Source of the DNA: Eleusine coracana subsp. coracana
Lineage: Eukaryota; Streptophyta; Magnoliopsida; Poales; Poaceae
Assembly: GCA_032690845.1 (NCBI GenBank)
Contig: CM064426.1
Coordinates: 71,536,403-71,600,402, forward strand
DNA length: 64,000 bases
Reading direction: 5' to 3'
Below the pieces are notes generated by a model that ran no database searches, had not been told where the DNA came from, and saw only the letters and a program-made list of their open reading frames with translations. This document shows, one piece after another, positions 21,178 through 34,255 of the stretch. Each line of letters begins with the position of its first letter. The stretch's first letter is position 1. The position numbers and the translations under genes were made by a program.

Positions 21178-23815
21178 TTAAATTAATTTAACCTTGGGAC
21201 GCTCTCGGATGAAGGACGGCCATGGCAAAGTGTAGGACCAAGTCCCATGGTAGGCTGATTCGGGCACCACCGCCAGCTCCATGGTTTCCACATCGATGGA
21301 AAAGATCCACCTCCTCCTGATATTAGAGTCCCATACTGCCACCATGAGGAACCGGCCGTGGCGCAACTGAAAGCATGTACACTATATGTCAAAGTCACTC
21401 GGCAAAACCCTAAAATCATTTGGTAAAGTCTTTGCCGAGTATTACACTCGACAAAGAGTACTCAGCAAAAAAATTGCTGGCAAAGAGCTCTTTACCGAGT
21501 GTTTTTTATCGAGTGCCAAAAAAACACTCGGCAAAGTCTAACACTCGGTAAAATATAAATCACGAAAAAATATAATAAAGTAGTATTTTTTTTTGCTCTT
21601 AGAACCCGCTCCAACCCATCCTAGTGTTTTTTCATAAGGCTCGATGATTTTTTACGCGCTACACACAAAGTGCATTTGGTGAGATTTGAATATGTGATCT
21701 CTTCTTCGCACAAGTAGCCCCCTACCACTACACCACACTATCACTTGTGTTCAGACCTTGTTTTGATTTTTTTATATTTACCTTATTTACCAAGTGTTTT
21801 ATAAAAACACTCGACAAAGACTATCTTTGCCGAGTGCTTTACCGAGTGCTAAGTTAGACACTAGACAAATTAATTTTCCTATGAACTTCCAAAATAATTT
21901 AAAAATATCAAACAACTTTAAAAAATAATCAAATTTTGAAATAATATAATTTATGTAATCTATAAACTATACAAAATAATTTAAAGTCAAATTCAAATTT
22001 TATTTTCAATATAACTTTAAATCTTAACCACTAATTCTCAACTCTAAGGTTATTCTTTGGAGACTCTTCGTTTAGTAAGCAAAGAATGTGACAACTTGTG
22101 CAAAACTTTCTCTACTTTTTATCATAACTTCTACTTGTAATACCATAACATTGTAACAAATCTCATGGTTTTTGGACTTTATTTTAGTTTTCTTAGAATT
22201 TAAAAATCATTTGGACACACATTATTGTGGTCATGATTTTCAGAATTTATGTCAAATTTATTTTTATTTCGTGGATAAGGTCTATAATTAGGCTAAATAA
22301 TATGAATATAATTTTTATATTTATTAAATTCTTATATTTGAGTCACTTCTAGTTTAAATTTGACTTTATTCAATAAATTGCTTTAATTATAATTAATTAG
22401 CTAAATATAGCAAACAATAACAAAAGAATACCAAATTTTAACATGGAGTCACACATATTGTATGTGTAGATCATAAAAAATTTTAAGAGTAGAAAAAAAA
22501 TAATTTTTTACTGAGTGTTAAGAAAAAACACTCGACAAAGACTAGCTTTGCTAAATGTCAAGAAAAATTCTTTGCCGAGTGTCAAGAAAAACACTCGGCA
22601 AAGCATTTTCTTTCTCGAGTGTATTTTTATTGACACTCAGCAAAGTATTTTTTGCAAAGTGTTTCTCTTTTGCCGAGTGTTTTCTAAATAATACTCGACA
22701 AAGACCACCTTTGCCGAGTGCCCAAAAATAAACACTCGACAAAGAATGAAACATTCAGGAAAAATCAATTTTTCTGTAGTGATGCCCTTCCCATTTGGCG
22801 AGCTTCCCTGGGTACTCCGGTAGCCCACGGGTGGCCTCTGAGAGGCGGTGGATACTATGTTGCAGAACCCACTCGCCGGTGTCATGGACACGGCCAAAGA
22901 CCTCAACCTCGTCAAGGTACACGTGGATGATGTGTGACCTTGGAGGTGACCCGGAATCGCCGGCGCCATAGCTTGAGTTGTTTCCACGGGACATGTCGAC
23001 TCGGGTGGGTAGTGGGTAGATCGACCAAGGAGAGCTCGAGGCTGGTGTTGTCAACAATTATGACGCTGCCACAGTTTGTTCCTAGGTAGAGAGATCCGTT
23101 AGCCCGGCCGGCAAGGTGCGCCATGCAATCGTAATCGAGGTCGTCTTCCGATGACCGCAGGAAGCGCCAGCCGCCAGCATCGGCCGTGGAGAAAATGCAA
23201 GCCCGGCGGGAACCTTGGCAGAATCTGCCGAAGAGTCTGAAGTTTGAGATTGAGATGCCGCCGTCTTCGCCGTCCAGGAGGTACACGAAGTAGAAGAGGT
23301 CGTCCGTCTCCTCCCAGTGTTCCTTTGGAAGGCAGATTACCTGGCACCGACGTGTTAGCGGGTCGCACACGACGAGGCCTTCAGGCCGGGAGAAGCAACC
23401 GTTGCGGAGGAGCACGAGGCCGCCGTGGCAGTCTTCGACTTTCCAATTTGAGGCCATACTGAAGGGGATGAAATCGAGGGAGAAGCGGGCGCCGTCGTTG
23501 ATCGGCGCCGGAGGAGACGAAACATATTGAAGGATGCTCCGAGTTCCATCGCTCGAGGTAGTGGCCGACGATGGCAGGCGGGTGGAGCGAGCGGGCGAGG
23601 CGGAGGAAGGTGCCGTCCTCGCCGGCGATAATGCCGCGCCATCGCTTGCAGGTGGAGGCGGCGCGGATGATCCAGAGCGGGGAGCTGAGGACGAGGAGGA
23701 TCAGCCTGAGGTCGTCGGGGATGTCGTGGATGCTCTCCGCCGGCAACTTGTCGGCCGGAGCCTTTTTGTTCTTACGCCGCCGGTCGCTGCCTTTGCATCT
23801 GCATGGGTGCCCTAG
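21178..23815 (-). pseudogene. F-box gene C, split by a CACTA element and frameshifted
   Basis: The N-terminal part (about 23815-22785) encodes IHDIPDDLRLILLVLSSPLW, ASTCKRWRG, DCHGGLVLLRNG, VCDPLTRRCQVI, GEDGGISISNFRLFGRF, SSEDDLDYDCMAHLAGR and IIHVYLDEVEVF in shifting frames; breaks lie near 23780, 23480 and 22990. The C-terminal part (21366-21178) is RHGRFLMVAVWDSN to PSFIRERPKVKLI and a stop. These pieces line up with F-box gene E (35236) before and after one point, where a CACTA element sits (21378-22781) between two ATG triplets. The gene would have encoded an SCF receptor of the same family; it can no longer make a full product. Confidence 0.85.
21378..22781. mobile_element. Non-autonomous CACTA element inserted in F-box gene C
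   Basis: The right terminus read inward is CACTACAGAAAAATTGATTT, the standard CACTA end; the left terminus is CACTATATGTCAAAGTCACT from 21380. Both subterminal parts are packed with copies of TTTGCCGAGTGT or its reverse complement ACACTCGGCAAAG, the repeats to which CACTA transposase binds. ATG at 21375-21377 and 22782-22784 forms the 3 bp target duplication. The middle is AT-rich, with no transposase. Confidence 0.88.
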
Positions 23816-23919
23816 TTTTGTGCGCGGTAACTGATGATTGGTGGCGTGATCTGATGATTTGGCTAATCACGTCAAGGAAAACCAGGCTCAGGCGAGCGCG
23901 CTTGGATCCAGGGAAAAGG

Positions 23920-24020
23920 CCATGTTGGGCTGTTCTACGGGCTCGTATCTGCTTAGCTGGTTTTGTTATGGCCGTATGGTAGCTGAGCATCTCTGAGCCA
24001 CGCCAACACAAGCAAAGAAC
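23920..24020. repeat. 5' flank of F-box gene C, inverted copy at 34551-34640
   Basis: Sequence such as GGGCTCGTATCTGCTTAGCTGG and GCCAACACAAGCAAAGAA here reappears as its reverse complement upstream of the plus-strand gene E. This shows genes C and E came from one inverted duplication that included promoter-side DNA. Confidence 0.75.
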
Positions 24021-25309
24021 CAAGGTCACGATCGAGGAGGCAGCGTGTTTCTTGCATCGAAAATCTTAGACGGGTCTGATGAGGAACATATTTTTTAGTG
24101 ATAAAACTGCACTATGCCAATCACCAGAAAGCAAGAAAGGGCAGTGCTCTTGTGCTGCTAGTTGTTGGATCAAATGGCATAGCGCCCTGTACAAATAACA
24201 TTTGTAACAGTCAATAAACATGAGTAAAACGACGTAGACACTACTCAAAGATCCTTTTCTTTTGCAGTTCTTTTAATTTAACTCTAATAAGATCCTAATA
24301 AGGAGGAATGGTCCGAGGCCACGGGAGCGTGTAGGCACACACAAACGTCCTGGATTCAGGCATCACCTTCATCCAGGCCGAAAAAGGCTAGACTGAAATC
24401 TAGTTTATTTTGGACTAAAAATAAGTAACGGCTGGTTAGGGTCCTTAAAGGACCCGCGAACCACAACCCGTTACCAGGCCTACCTCCATGGTGTCCAAAC
24501 ACACGGAGAAGGACCACCACTTCTCGCCGGAGTCATCAGAGTATTGTAACACAATGATGATCGAACCCGATCCCGCTGGCGAGCATGTTGTCAACTATCC
24601 AACCTTTCTTCTCCGGGCAGCCAGGCAGTCCTTGTGTCAACTCCAATAGCCCGTGGATGTAATGCTTCAGCACCGCCAAAAGACCTCGAGCTCCTCGCCA
24701 AACACATGGACGATATGTGGCGCCGGTGATGCTGACCCGGCAGCAGAGCAATGGATGACACATAATCTCGAGGGTTGAGACAAATATTGTTTTCTCATGA
24801 GGCTGATGGAGACACTGACACTGGAGAACATCAAGCTAGCAGTGTCAAAACTCCTATCACGGTGAACGAGGAACCCATGCAAAGAAACCCGATGAACCGG
24901 TCTAACTGCCTCGCTATGCGATGGTCGTCTTGTGATGACGCCCACACGAAGCGGGATTCATCGCCTCCACCCAGTGGGACGGAAGGCCTTGTCCGCCCAC
25001 CCCACAATCTACTCGCTAACAGTGGACATACGATGCATTGTACATCTTCCTCCTCACGCCACCACCTTGCACCGTTCTCGGCAAGCCCGTGGCAAAGCCG
25101 CCGATGTCATCGACACCGAGAATTTCATTACACGTCGATTTGTCCCCCAAAATTCAATACTTCCTCCTCCAGCTATAGAAACCGGCGGCGAGCTGGAGAA
25201 TTTCACGTGGCGGCGGCGACGGGCGGGGGCGCCATCGGAGCCGGGTGGGAGGCGGTGGAGGCAGGGGCGTCAATCACAGACGGGTTAGCATGGCGGCAGC
25301 GGCGGGGAC

Positions 25310-25607
25310 TGTTGGTGAACGGGTAGGATACGATAGCATATAAAATTTCTACCGTTCAACCAGGAAACCTTGTAAGAGGGGATCATGGATCGTTACCACT
25401 AGATGCGCATGCGGAGCGGAAGCGAGGGTTGGAGCAGCTCGTCCGTAGTCACGCGTCGGTGTGGAGGAAGTAGTCGATCAACGTCTCCTCCTAGTCCAGC
25501 CGTCCGGCACCGCAGCAACAACAGTGCCTCCTCACGGTATCCACACGTACGGGGTTGGAGCATCGTGCACGGCGTGGTAGCACCGGCAACACGGTTAGGG
25601 TTTGTGG

Positions 25608-25667
<60 letters not shown>

Positions 25668-25851
25668 TGCGGTGGCTCGGGTTATAGACTGGTGGGTTTA
25701 CGCACCCCTTGCCCCGCCTCTAGTTATATAGACCCTTCTAATGGGCCTTGATAAGTTGGCCCATTAGTAGACTAATCCCTCATGGATCAATATCCGTATG
25801 ACCCTCATATACGAATGAAATCCGTAATGTCTTTTGGGCACATCTCCAACA
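25310..25851 (-). repeat. 3' LTR of copia element 1
   Basis: 542 bases, matching 32094-32598. It contains a (GA)27-like run at 25610-25664 where the partner has only about eight units, which explains most of the length difference. Confidence 0.95.
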
Positions 25852-25866
25852 ATCTCCCACTTGCAC
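25852..25866 (-). promoter_or_regulatory. Polypurine tract of copia element 1
   Basis: On the minus strand GCAAGTGGGAGAT directly precedes the 3' LTR, the usual copia plus-strand primer. Confidence 0.8.
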
Positions 25867-26800
25867 TAGAGACAATCACATAGGCAAGCGATGTTCCAAC
25901 CCGTTAAGTGTGTAACCCGTTAGGTTCATATGTACACGACAATGATGTGAAAACCCCTTTTCAAATCATAAATCAATAGCGGAACCTAGCAGCACATACT
26001 GATTCTCATGTATACATAAAGATCATATCGGCTGAACCTTTGACATACGCATTCAATGATCCCTTTGCCTCATGATATCAGTCAAGCTCAAGGCAAGATA
26101 CGTGCCATCCCTGTAATAGCTCGACCATTAACTCGAACGTCTAGTGGATTTATCATGACTAACTCTTAGTCATCGTGATTAACTTTTAATCACATTGGCA
26201 TGTCCATGCACTTCTAAATCCATCTAACTCGAGGGGCCCAGAGATATCTCTCCTGTTATTAGGAGGGGCAAATTCCGTCTTGACCGCTCACATCCCACGA
26301 CATGTTTCATAACATACCCGAAAGCTACCTTTATGACTACCCAGTTACTGAGTAGCATTTGGTAACCCCTAAGTATGATACTATGCATTCTGGAAATCAA
26401 TGACGATCTCAGGTCTAAAGATCCTGAAGGTACATCATTCAAGACAACGACTGATGGCACAAATATAACATCTTGGCAGAGTCTTTTAGTGGGTCAGTTC
26501 AACACCATGTTCTCCAACATGTGTCCACATTATTGATTCGATATCTCCATATCAATGATCTATGAAACATGATCATCAACCAATACATGTGCTAGTCCAT
26601 GAATCATTATTATCCCACATAATGATTAGGAACTAAGGATCATTTAGGATAATATTATGAAAAACAATGAGTTTCACAAACAAGTCACGTACTAGTCAAT
26701 CAATGCAATAATTATTATCTATGGAATAGAATAACACTTTATTCAATCATACATAAACATAGACATTACACAATCTCTTATACATTAATCATACAGATAT

Positions 26801-29800
26801 CTAATACCCATGGATCTCATATGTGCCTCATGCTTGGGCTGAGAGAGAGGCTTTGTCAACGGATCAATGATGTTTGAATCCGTGTGCACCTTGCATATCT
26901 TTGCATCACCTCGAGCGACGATATCCCCGATGAGGTGATAACGCCGTAGTACGTGTTTGTTCTTTTGATGTACTCTAGGCTCCTTGGCTTACGTAATGGC
27001 ACCACTATTGTCACGATAGAGATCCACTGGACTGGACGCACTAGGAACCACACCTAACTCAGAAACAAATTTTCTGATCCAAACAGCTTCCTTTGCAGCT
27101 TCTGAAGCGGTAAGGTACTCGGCCTCCGTTGTTGAGTCAGCAACCGTATCTTGCTTGGAACTCTTTCAGCTCACCGCTCCTCCATTGAGGCAAAACATAT
27201 ATCCAGATTGTGATCTCAAATCGTCTTTGTCGGTTTGGAAGCTAGCATCAGTGTAACTATTTACAACGAGCTCTTCCTCACCTCCATAGACTAGGAACAT
27301 ATCTATAGTTCTTCTTAAGTACTTTAGGATATTCTTACTAGCCACCCAGTGAGCTTCTCCTGGGTTTGATTGGAATCTGCTTGCAGTACTTAGAGCAAAA
27401 GCTACATCTGGGCGCGTACATATCATGGCATACATGATGGATTTGATAGCCGAAGCATATGGGATCACTCTCATCTTCTCTATCTTATCAGGTGTCGAAG
27501 GACACTGAGTCTTGCTAAGAGTAATGCCATGCAACATGGATAAGAAACTTTTCTTGGAATCTTGCATATTGAACCGTTTCAATATCTTGTCGATGTACGT
27601 GTCTTGGCATAATCCAATTAGCCTTTTTGATCTATCTCTATAGATCTTAATGCCCAAAATGTAAACTGCCTCTCCTAAGTCCTTCATAGAAAAATTATTT
27701 CTCAAAGAAGTCTTAACTGCTTCAAACATTGAAATATCATTACGGATCAGCAATATGTCATCCATATAAAGGACCAGAAAGACAAGCGCGCTCCTACTAG
27801 CCCTTTTGTAAACACAAGGCTCTTCTTCATTTTTAATGAAGCCAAACCCTTTGACTACCTCATCAAAACGAAGATTCCAACTCCGAGATGCTTTCTTTAG
27901 TCCATAAATGGACTTTTGAAGTTTGCATATTTTCCTAGCATTTTGTGGATCGACAAAACCTTCAGGCTGTGTCATGTACACATCTTCACTTGGGTTTCCA
28001 TTAAGGAAAGCCGTTTTGACATCCATTTGCCATATCTCATAACCATAAAATGCGGCAATTGCTAGAAGGACCTGTATAGACTTTAGCATAGCGACGGGCG
28101 AGAAGGTCTCATCATAATCAACCCCTTGAATTTGTTGAAAACCTTTCGCCACTAATCATGCCTTATAGATGTGAACATTTTCATCCATGTCTATCTTTTT
28201 CTTAAAAAACCATTTACACTCAATGGTTTTTACACCATCAGGCGGATCTATCAAGTTCCAAACTTGATTTTCTCTCATGGATTCTAATTCGGATCTCATG
28301 GCTCCAAGCCATTTCTTAGAGTCCGGTTCCATCATTGCTTCACTGTAAGTCTTAGGCTCATCATAATCCAACAATAATATTTCGCGCTGCCCCATGGTTA
28401 GGAGCGAACTTTTCAGGAGTGCGACGTGTCCTTTCTGACCTACGCGGGGCTGGTGTCTCAATAATTGGTTCAACAACAATTTGTTCATCCAATTGTGGAA
28501 CAACGGAAGAAGAAACATTTTCTAGAGCTTCTTGAATTTCTTCAAGTTACACCGTTCTCCCACTTACCCTTTTGGAGAGAAACTCTTTCTCTAGAAAAAT
28601 ACCATTACGAGCAACAAACACTTTGCCCTCTTCCCGGTTATAGAAATAATAACCCTTGGTTTTCCTAGGGTATCCTACAAAGAAGCATTTATCAGACTTG
28701 GAAGAAATCTTATCAGATGTCATACGTTTTACATAAGCCTCATATCCCCAAATCTTAAGAAAAGACAACCTGGGACGCTTCCCAATATATATCTCATATG
28801 ATGTCCTTTCCACGGATTTAGATGGAACCCTATTAAGTGTGAAAGCGGTAGTTTCTAGAGCGTATCCCCAGAACGATAATAGAAGATCACTTTGGCTCAT
28901 CATAGACCTAACCATGTCTAACAAGGTTCGGTTCCTCTGTTCGGATACTCCATTCCATTGGGGCGTTCCTGGCGAAGTCCATTGTAGAACAATTCCACAT
29001 TGCATTAGATGTTCACCAAATTTATGGCTCAAATATTCACCACCACGATCAGATTGTAGCAGTTTAATAGTCTTACCTAATTGATTTTGTACTTCATATT
29101 GAAATTCTTTGAACTTTTCAAATAATTCAGACTTATGCCTCATTAAGTAGATGAAACCATATCTACTAAAGTCGTCGGTAAAAGTTATGAAGTACTAAAA
29201 ACCACCTCTGACCGTGCAACTCATTGGTCCACATACATCCGTATGTACAAGTCCCAATAGTTCACTTGCCCTCTCACTACTTTCTGTGAAAGGCGACTTA
29301 GTCATTTTGCCAAGTAAACAAGACTCACATATATCAATTGATTAAAAATCAAAAGAACTTAGAAGACCATCTGTATGGAGCTTCTTTATGCGCTTCTCAT
29401 TTATATGACCTAAACGACAATGTCAAGTATATGTGGGATTCAAATAATTAGGCTTGATCCTTTTTGCATTAATGTTATAAATAGGCTTATTCTCAAAATC
29501 CAAGTAATACCATCCATTCACCAATGGGCAATTACCATAGATAATATCATTCAAATAAATAGAACAACACTTATTCCATATTATGACCTCATAACCATCA
29601 TGTTCCTCCAAACACTTTGAAGAAATAATGTTTTTGCCTAAGGCGGGAATGTAATAACAATTATTTAACTTCAAAACTAATCCTGATGGTAATGAAAGTG
29701 GATAAGTTCCGATGACCAACATAGCAACCTTTGCATCATTACCGACGCGAGCATCCACCTGGCCCTTTGCACACTTCCTTGCTTCTTTAAGCCCCTGCAA

Positions 29801-30709
29801 CGATTTGCAAGTATGAATCATTGATCCGGTATCAAATACCCATGAATTATAAGGACGTGTAGCAACATTATTAATTTCAATAACATTGATACCTGAATTA
29901 GAAGTGTCTCCAAGCTTCTTCTTTAGCTCTTCTAGATAAAGCTTACAATTCCTCTTCCAATGACCGATTTTCTTGTAGTGAAAACAAGGATCACTAGCCG
30001 TTGGTTTAGGATTAGGAGCTGCTGCAGGTTTAGGTTTAGTGCTAAAGATCTCATCAGTAGCTTTAGCCTTAGCCTTTCGCTTTTGCTTCTTGCTATCCTT
30101 TTGAACCAAGTTAACTTGACTTGGACCAGATTTCTTAATGCTTGCCTCAGCTGTCTTAAGCATCCCATGCAAGTCAGCCAATGTCTTCTCCATGCTATTC
30201 ATTTGAAAGTTTAAAATAAAAGGCTCATAGCTCACGGGAAGCGACTGGAGAATTATATCTGTGGCCAAATCAAGGTGTAGAGCAGCACCAAGTTTCTCCA
30301 GATTCTCAATATAGTCAATCATCTTGATCACATGAGGACTGACAGAATTGTTTTCAGCTAGCCTACACGCAAATAAGGACTTTGAGATGTTGTACCTCTG
30401 AGACCTTGCTTGGTTCTCAAACATACCACGGAGTCCCTCAATCATATTGTGGGCATCCACGTTCTTATATTGCTTCTGAAGGTCAAAGGACATAGTGACA
30501 AGTATGAGACAGCTAACATCAATTGCATCATTGGTATGTTTCTTATACTCCCTTTTCTGAGCGGCAATAGCATTATCTGGCAGATCATCAGGATAGGGAA
30601 GCTCTAGAACATATTCCTTTTTCTCTTGCTTGAGAACAATTCTCAAGTTGCGATACCAATCAATAAAGTTTGTTCCACTAAGCTTCTCTTTTTCAAGAAT
30701 CGAGCGCAA
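26801..30709 (-). pseudogene. gag-pol of copia element 1, interrupted by stops
   Basis: Gag starts around 30709 (SILEKEKLSGTNFIDWYRNL; a few codons extend upstream after a possible splice acceptor). The zinc knuckle at 29946-29987 reads CFHYKKIGHWKRNC: its second cysteine is tyrosine. The protease motif VFDTGS follows near 29830. Integrase lies at about 29400-28550 (SDRGGEYLS, GVSEQRNRT). Reverse transcriptase lies at 28520-27200 (FSPVAMLKSIQVLLAI, MDVKTAFLNG, YMDDILLI). RNase H runs to 26801. Stops fall near 29425 and 28155 and, between reverse transcriptase and RNase H, at 27163-27165, where a tryptophan is expected. In the life cycle this polyprotein would package and copy the element RNA. 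Confidence 0.9.
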
Positions 30710-32075
30710 ATTAAAAATGTTACTAGTGGTTGGTGCCGTGATCTACAACAGAAATTATGCGAATATAAGCACTATATAAATGTAAAACTCTTATTAAACA
30801 TTTTAGTAAAAATTTATTATTCTACTATATGCTTAGAACCGTTTTCCCTCAAAACAACATATAATGGTTCAAGATCCATATTCAACTTAGATCCTAGTGA
30901 GGTTTGGTATCACCGCTAGAAATCTAGTGACATAGGTAAGCAACACTTTGCTAATCACATCCCTATGCGACTCTTGTTTGATGGGTAGCATCACATGCCC
31001 TGGCGCCAACATCATGCCCCAAAGCCCAAAACCGTTTTGATAATTTTGTTAATTAAACCAATACTATGCATGTAAATATCCGACATTTACCCTAATAATT
31101 AAGATAGTTGAGATACTCTACTTTGGCAGACATACCATACAATTATCATAATTTTAATAGGTGCAACTATTGGAAGGACATATAATTTAATTTTTCTTGA
31201 GGAAACCTATTCTAACATGTTAATCATATCCAATATAAATAACACATGAAAGAATAGGATGACAGGAACATCATCACATGCAATCATATTAACTATAAAA
31301 TAGTATAGCTCTTTCAATTGGTGATCTCCATCTCCATTGTCATCGCCATGTCTCCCATCACTTCAACCATCATGCTTGAGGCCTCCATCAACTAACACTT
31401 AGCTACTACTACTAATAGCTAGTAATAAATTACATGAGAATATCAAGCATCACAGATCGACACGCAGACCGTTATACAATAATATGATAGCCTCAACCCA
31501 GCTGTAATTAATCATGACACGCAGGCCATGCAAATCACATACATACATCACATGCATATCTTGGGCCATACCATTCACAAATTCTCTGTAAAAATAAGTT
31601 AGGCGAGAAACGAATGCTAATGTGTGATCAAAAAGGGGTGTAACAATCTAGACGTGTCTGTACGGCGGTCCCAATTGTTAACCTCACCGGATTTCACAGA
31701 TTGTATCTATGAAATCGCAATGAAATCCTATCGAGAAAATCATATTTATCTGATTTCGAGTCATTCATAATGCCTCAGTTTTCCATTAGATTTTTATGAG
31801 TAGACTATGATATATGATCATGATACTATTGGCTCCTCTACTGACGCACGCAGTTAGTCCTAATGGTGATTTTAGCCGATAGGGATAAGTTGCACGCACA
31901 CGGAGAAGGAACATAAATAAATCAATGATGCATGTATCTCTATCCACCCATTACCTTGTGAACCTCCCTATCACCATTGATCTAATCAACCCGTACATAA
32001 AAACATGTAATAGATCTAATCTAATACATCAGCATATCAACTATATGCATAAGATCCAGATCACAAACTACACAA

Positions 32076-32092
32076 GATCGGCTCTGATACCA
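32076..32092 (-). promoter_or_regulatory. Primer binding site of copia element 1
   Basis: On the minus strand TGGTATCAGAGCCGATC lies one base inside the 5' LTR. It is complementary to the 3' end of initiator tRNA-Met, the usual copia primer. Confidence 0.9.
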
Positions 32093-32093
32093 C

Positions 32094-32598
32094 TGTTGGT
32101 GAACGGGTAGGCTATGACAACATATAAAATTTCTACCGTTCAACCAGGAAACCTTGTAAGAGGGGATCATGGATCGTTACCACTAGACGCGCATGCGGAG
32201 CGGAAGCGAGGGTTGGAGCAGCTCGTCTAATGTAGTCGCGCGTCGGTGTGGAGGAAGTAGTCGATCAATGTCTGCTCCTAGTCTAGCCGTTCGACACCGC
32301 AGCAAGAGCAGCGCCTCCTCGCGGTATCCACACGTACGGGATTCTAGCACCGTGCGCGGTGTGCTAGCATTGGCAACACGGTTAGGGTTTGTGGGCGAGA
32401 GAGAGAGAGAGGAGCATGGTGGCTAGGGTTATGGACTGGTGGGTTCACGCACCCCTTGCCCCGCCTCTACTTATATAGACCCTTCTAATGGGCCTCGACA
32501 AGTTGGCCCATTAGTGGACTAATCCCTCAGGGATCAATATCTGTATGACCCTCACATATGAATCAAATCTGTAATGTCTCTTGGGCACATCTCCAACA
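32094..32598 (-). repeat. 5' LTR of copia element 1
   Basis: 505 bases, matching 25310-25851 apart from scattered changes and a much shorter GA run near 32397-32411. Confidence 0.95.
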
Positions 32599-33286
32599 GG
32601 GACGCCGCCGGAGCCCGGGGACACGGAGGAGGTGAGGGTGAATAGGAACGACAGGTTAGCATGGCAGCGGTGCTGGGTGGCGGCGAAGGGGGTGGGGGTG
32701 CCGCCGGAGCTGGGGGAGGCATGGGAGGCGGGGGCGAGCTAGAGGAAGAAGAAGGCGAGGGGTGGGCGGACCTTGGCTTCCGTTTGACGTGGGCGGAAGC
32801 GATGGTTCCCTGATGAACCCGAACAACAGCCTGAATTTCAATGTGGAGGTGTCGCCATCTTTCGCATCAAGCAGGAACATCTTTTGAATTTGTGCATCTG
32901 CTGCTGTAGAAGGCACGGGCGAAGAGTCAGGACCAGATATTGTCGCGTCAAGGCGTCATTGATGAGAAGGCACGTGGGCTGATGAAGGTAGCGGAGAAGG
33001 ACAAGGCCAACATGGCAGTCGGCGACCTGCCACCACCAGGAGCTTTTGTCGCACCGCCTTCCACACCGAATATTTGAAAGAATACCACTTCTCCAACTTT
33101 CAGACCCGCAACCATGCGAAGACCGAAGAAAATAAAAATCAACAAAAATAATGAAATATTATTTAATTTCTAGCCAAGAAATGGATATATGGCTTATGTT
33201 CGAAGATTAATCTCTAAGGCGAGGTTGAACGGGTGACAATTATGGCCCACGACGAGGGGACGAACTCTGATCTGGTGAGGTGAGTG

Positions 33287-34255
33287 TTAGAGCATCTCCG
33301 GCTAGTAGGCCTACCGGCTAGGCATGTAAAATTGGACTCCCAAATATTATTTTCCAAGCCTCGCTCTAATATTTCAAAATCCAAATTTAGAACTAACTCC
33401 AGTGGAACATGTATCGAGCTCCTATTTTCTATGCGACCCAGCTCTGAGTGATAAAAACAATTCCCAATCTTCTTCTCCTCCGACGGCCCCCGCCCCGCTG
33501 TGCTTGTGCTGCTTTGGCCGCCGCCCGCCTCTTCTCTCATGCCTTCGTTCTCCGCCCCTGCCATGCCCCTCTGCTCCCGCATCGCCGCCCTCAAGCCATT
33601 GCCATAGTGCTCGGCATTTGGCGGGTGAGCTTGGCGGCAAGAAGGCGGGTCAAGCTGAACGACATCTTGGCGGCAAGAAGCATGTGGCCGGTGCTCGCCC
33701 GCGCCCATCGCCGAACCCCTGGTGCTTGTACCCGACCTCCCGCGCTTGCCCCAAGATGACGGCATGGGGCTGTTTGTCAGAAGAGCCGCCAGGCCGAGGG
33801 TCGCCGCCGCCGGCCCAGCGCTAGACCTCTCAGCGCCGTGCTCGCCCCAGCGAGAACTACCGCATATGGGCCATTACCTGGAGCCGCTGCTCGTAGCGCT
33901 GGATCTCCTGGCATCGGGGTGGGGCCCAACAAAGTGGCGACCAATTGCGAGGCACATGGCTTGCGGTGGCGAGGTGGGCGGCTGGCACCGGCGTGGCGTT
34001 AGGGGCGGGGGAGAGAGTGAGAGAGGCATACGGCCAGGAGAGAGAGGCACGCGGCGAGAAGAGACAGGGACACGATGAGGAGAGAAGAAAATGGAAAAAT
34101 GAAAAAAGGGAAAAAAAGTGGTGGGACCGATGAGTAGGAGGGTGAATGGGATACACTGGATGTAAAATTTGAGAGGATGTGTAAAATAGAAGTGTATTTA
34201 AAGAGTCCTACTAGAATTCATTTTTTTTGCTCTAGCACCTAAAATTTAAAATAGA
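33287..34255. other. GC-rich insertion within F-box gene D, possibly a MITE-type element
   Basis: It begins with TTAGAGCATCTCC, the end of a common grass MITE type, and lies between two consecutive pieces of the F-box gene. The interior is GC-rich and ends in purine-rich sequence (34060-34135). Long frames on both strands overlap and show no domain. A matching right end was not found, so the nature is unsure. Confidence 0.35.

Larger units (their letters stand above)
25310..32598 (-). mobile_element. Full-length Ty1/copia LTR retrotransposon (element 1)
   Basis: Two LTRs (25310-25851 and 32094-32598) start TGTTGG and end CCAACA. The 5 bp flanks are identical: GGGAC at 25305-25309 and 32599-32603. 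Coding regions and the primer site place it on the minus strand, with order gag, protease, integrase, reverse transcriptase, RNase H, which defines copia. Its length is 7,289 bases. A leader of about 1.4 kb separates the 5' LTR from gag. The coding region carries several stops, so it is not autonomous. Confidence 0.95.

Noticed and set aside
33214..33824. Long overlapping frames on both strands in GC-rich DNA
   Set aside because: Open because of base composition; no homology, and the region looks like an insertion in F-box gene D. Only the minus-strand end near 33265-33180 is real F-box sequence.
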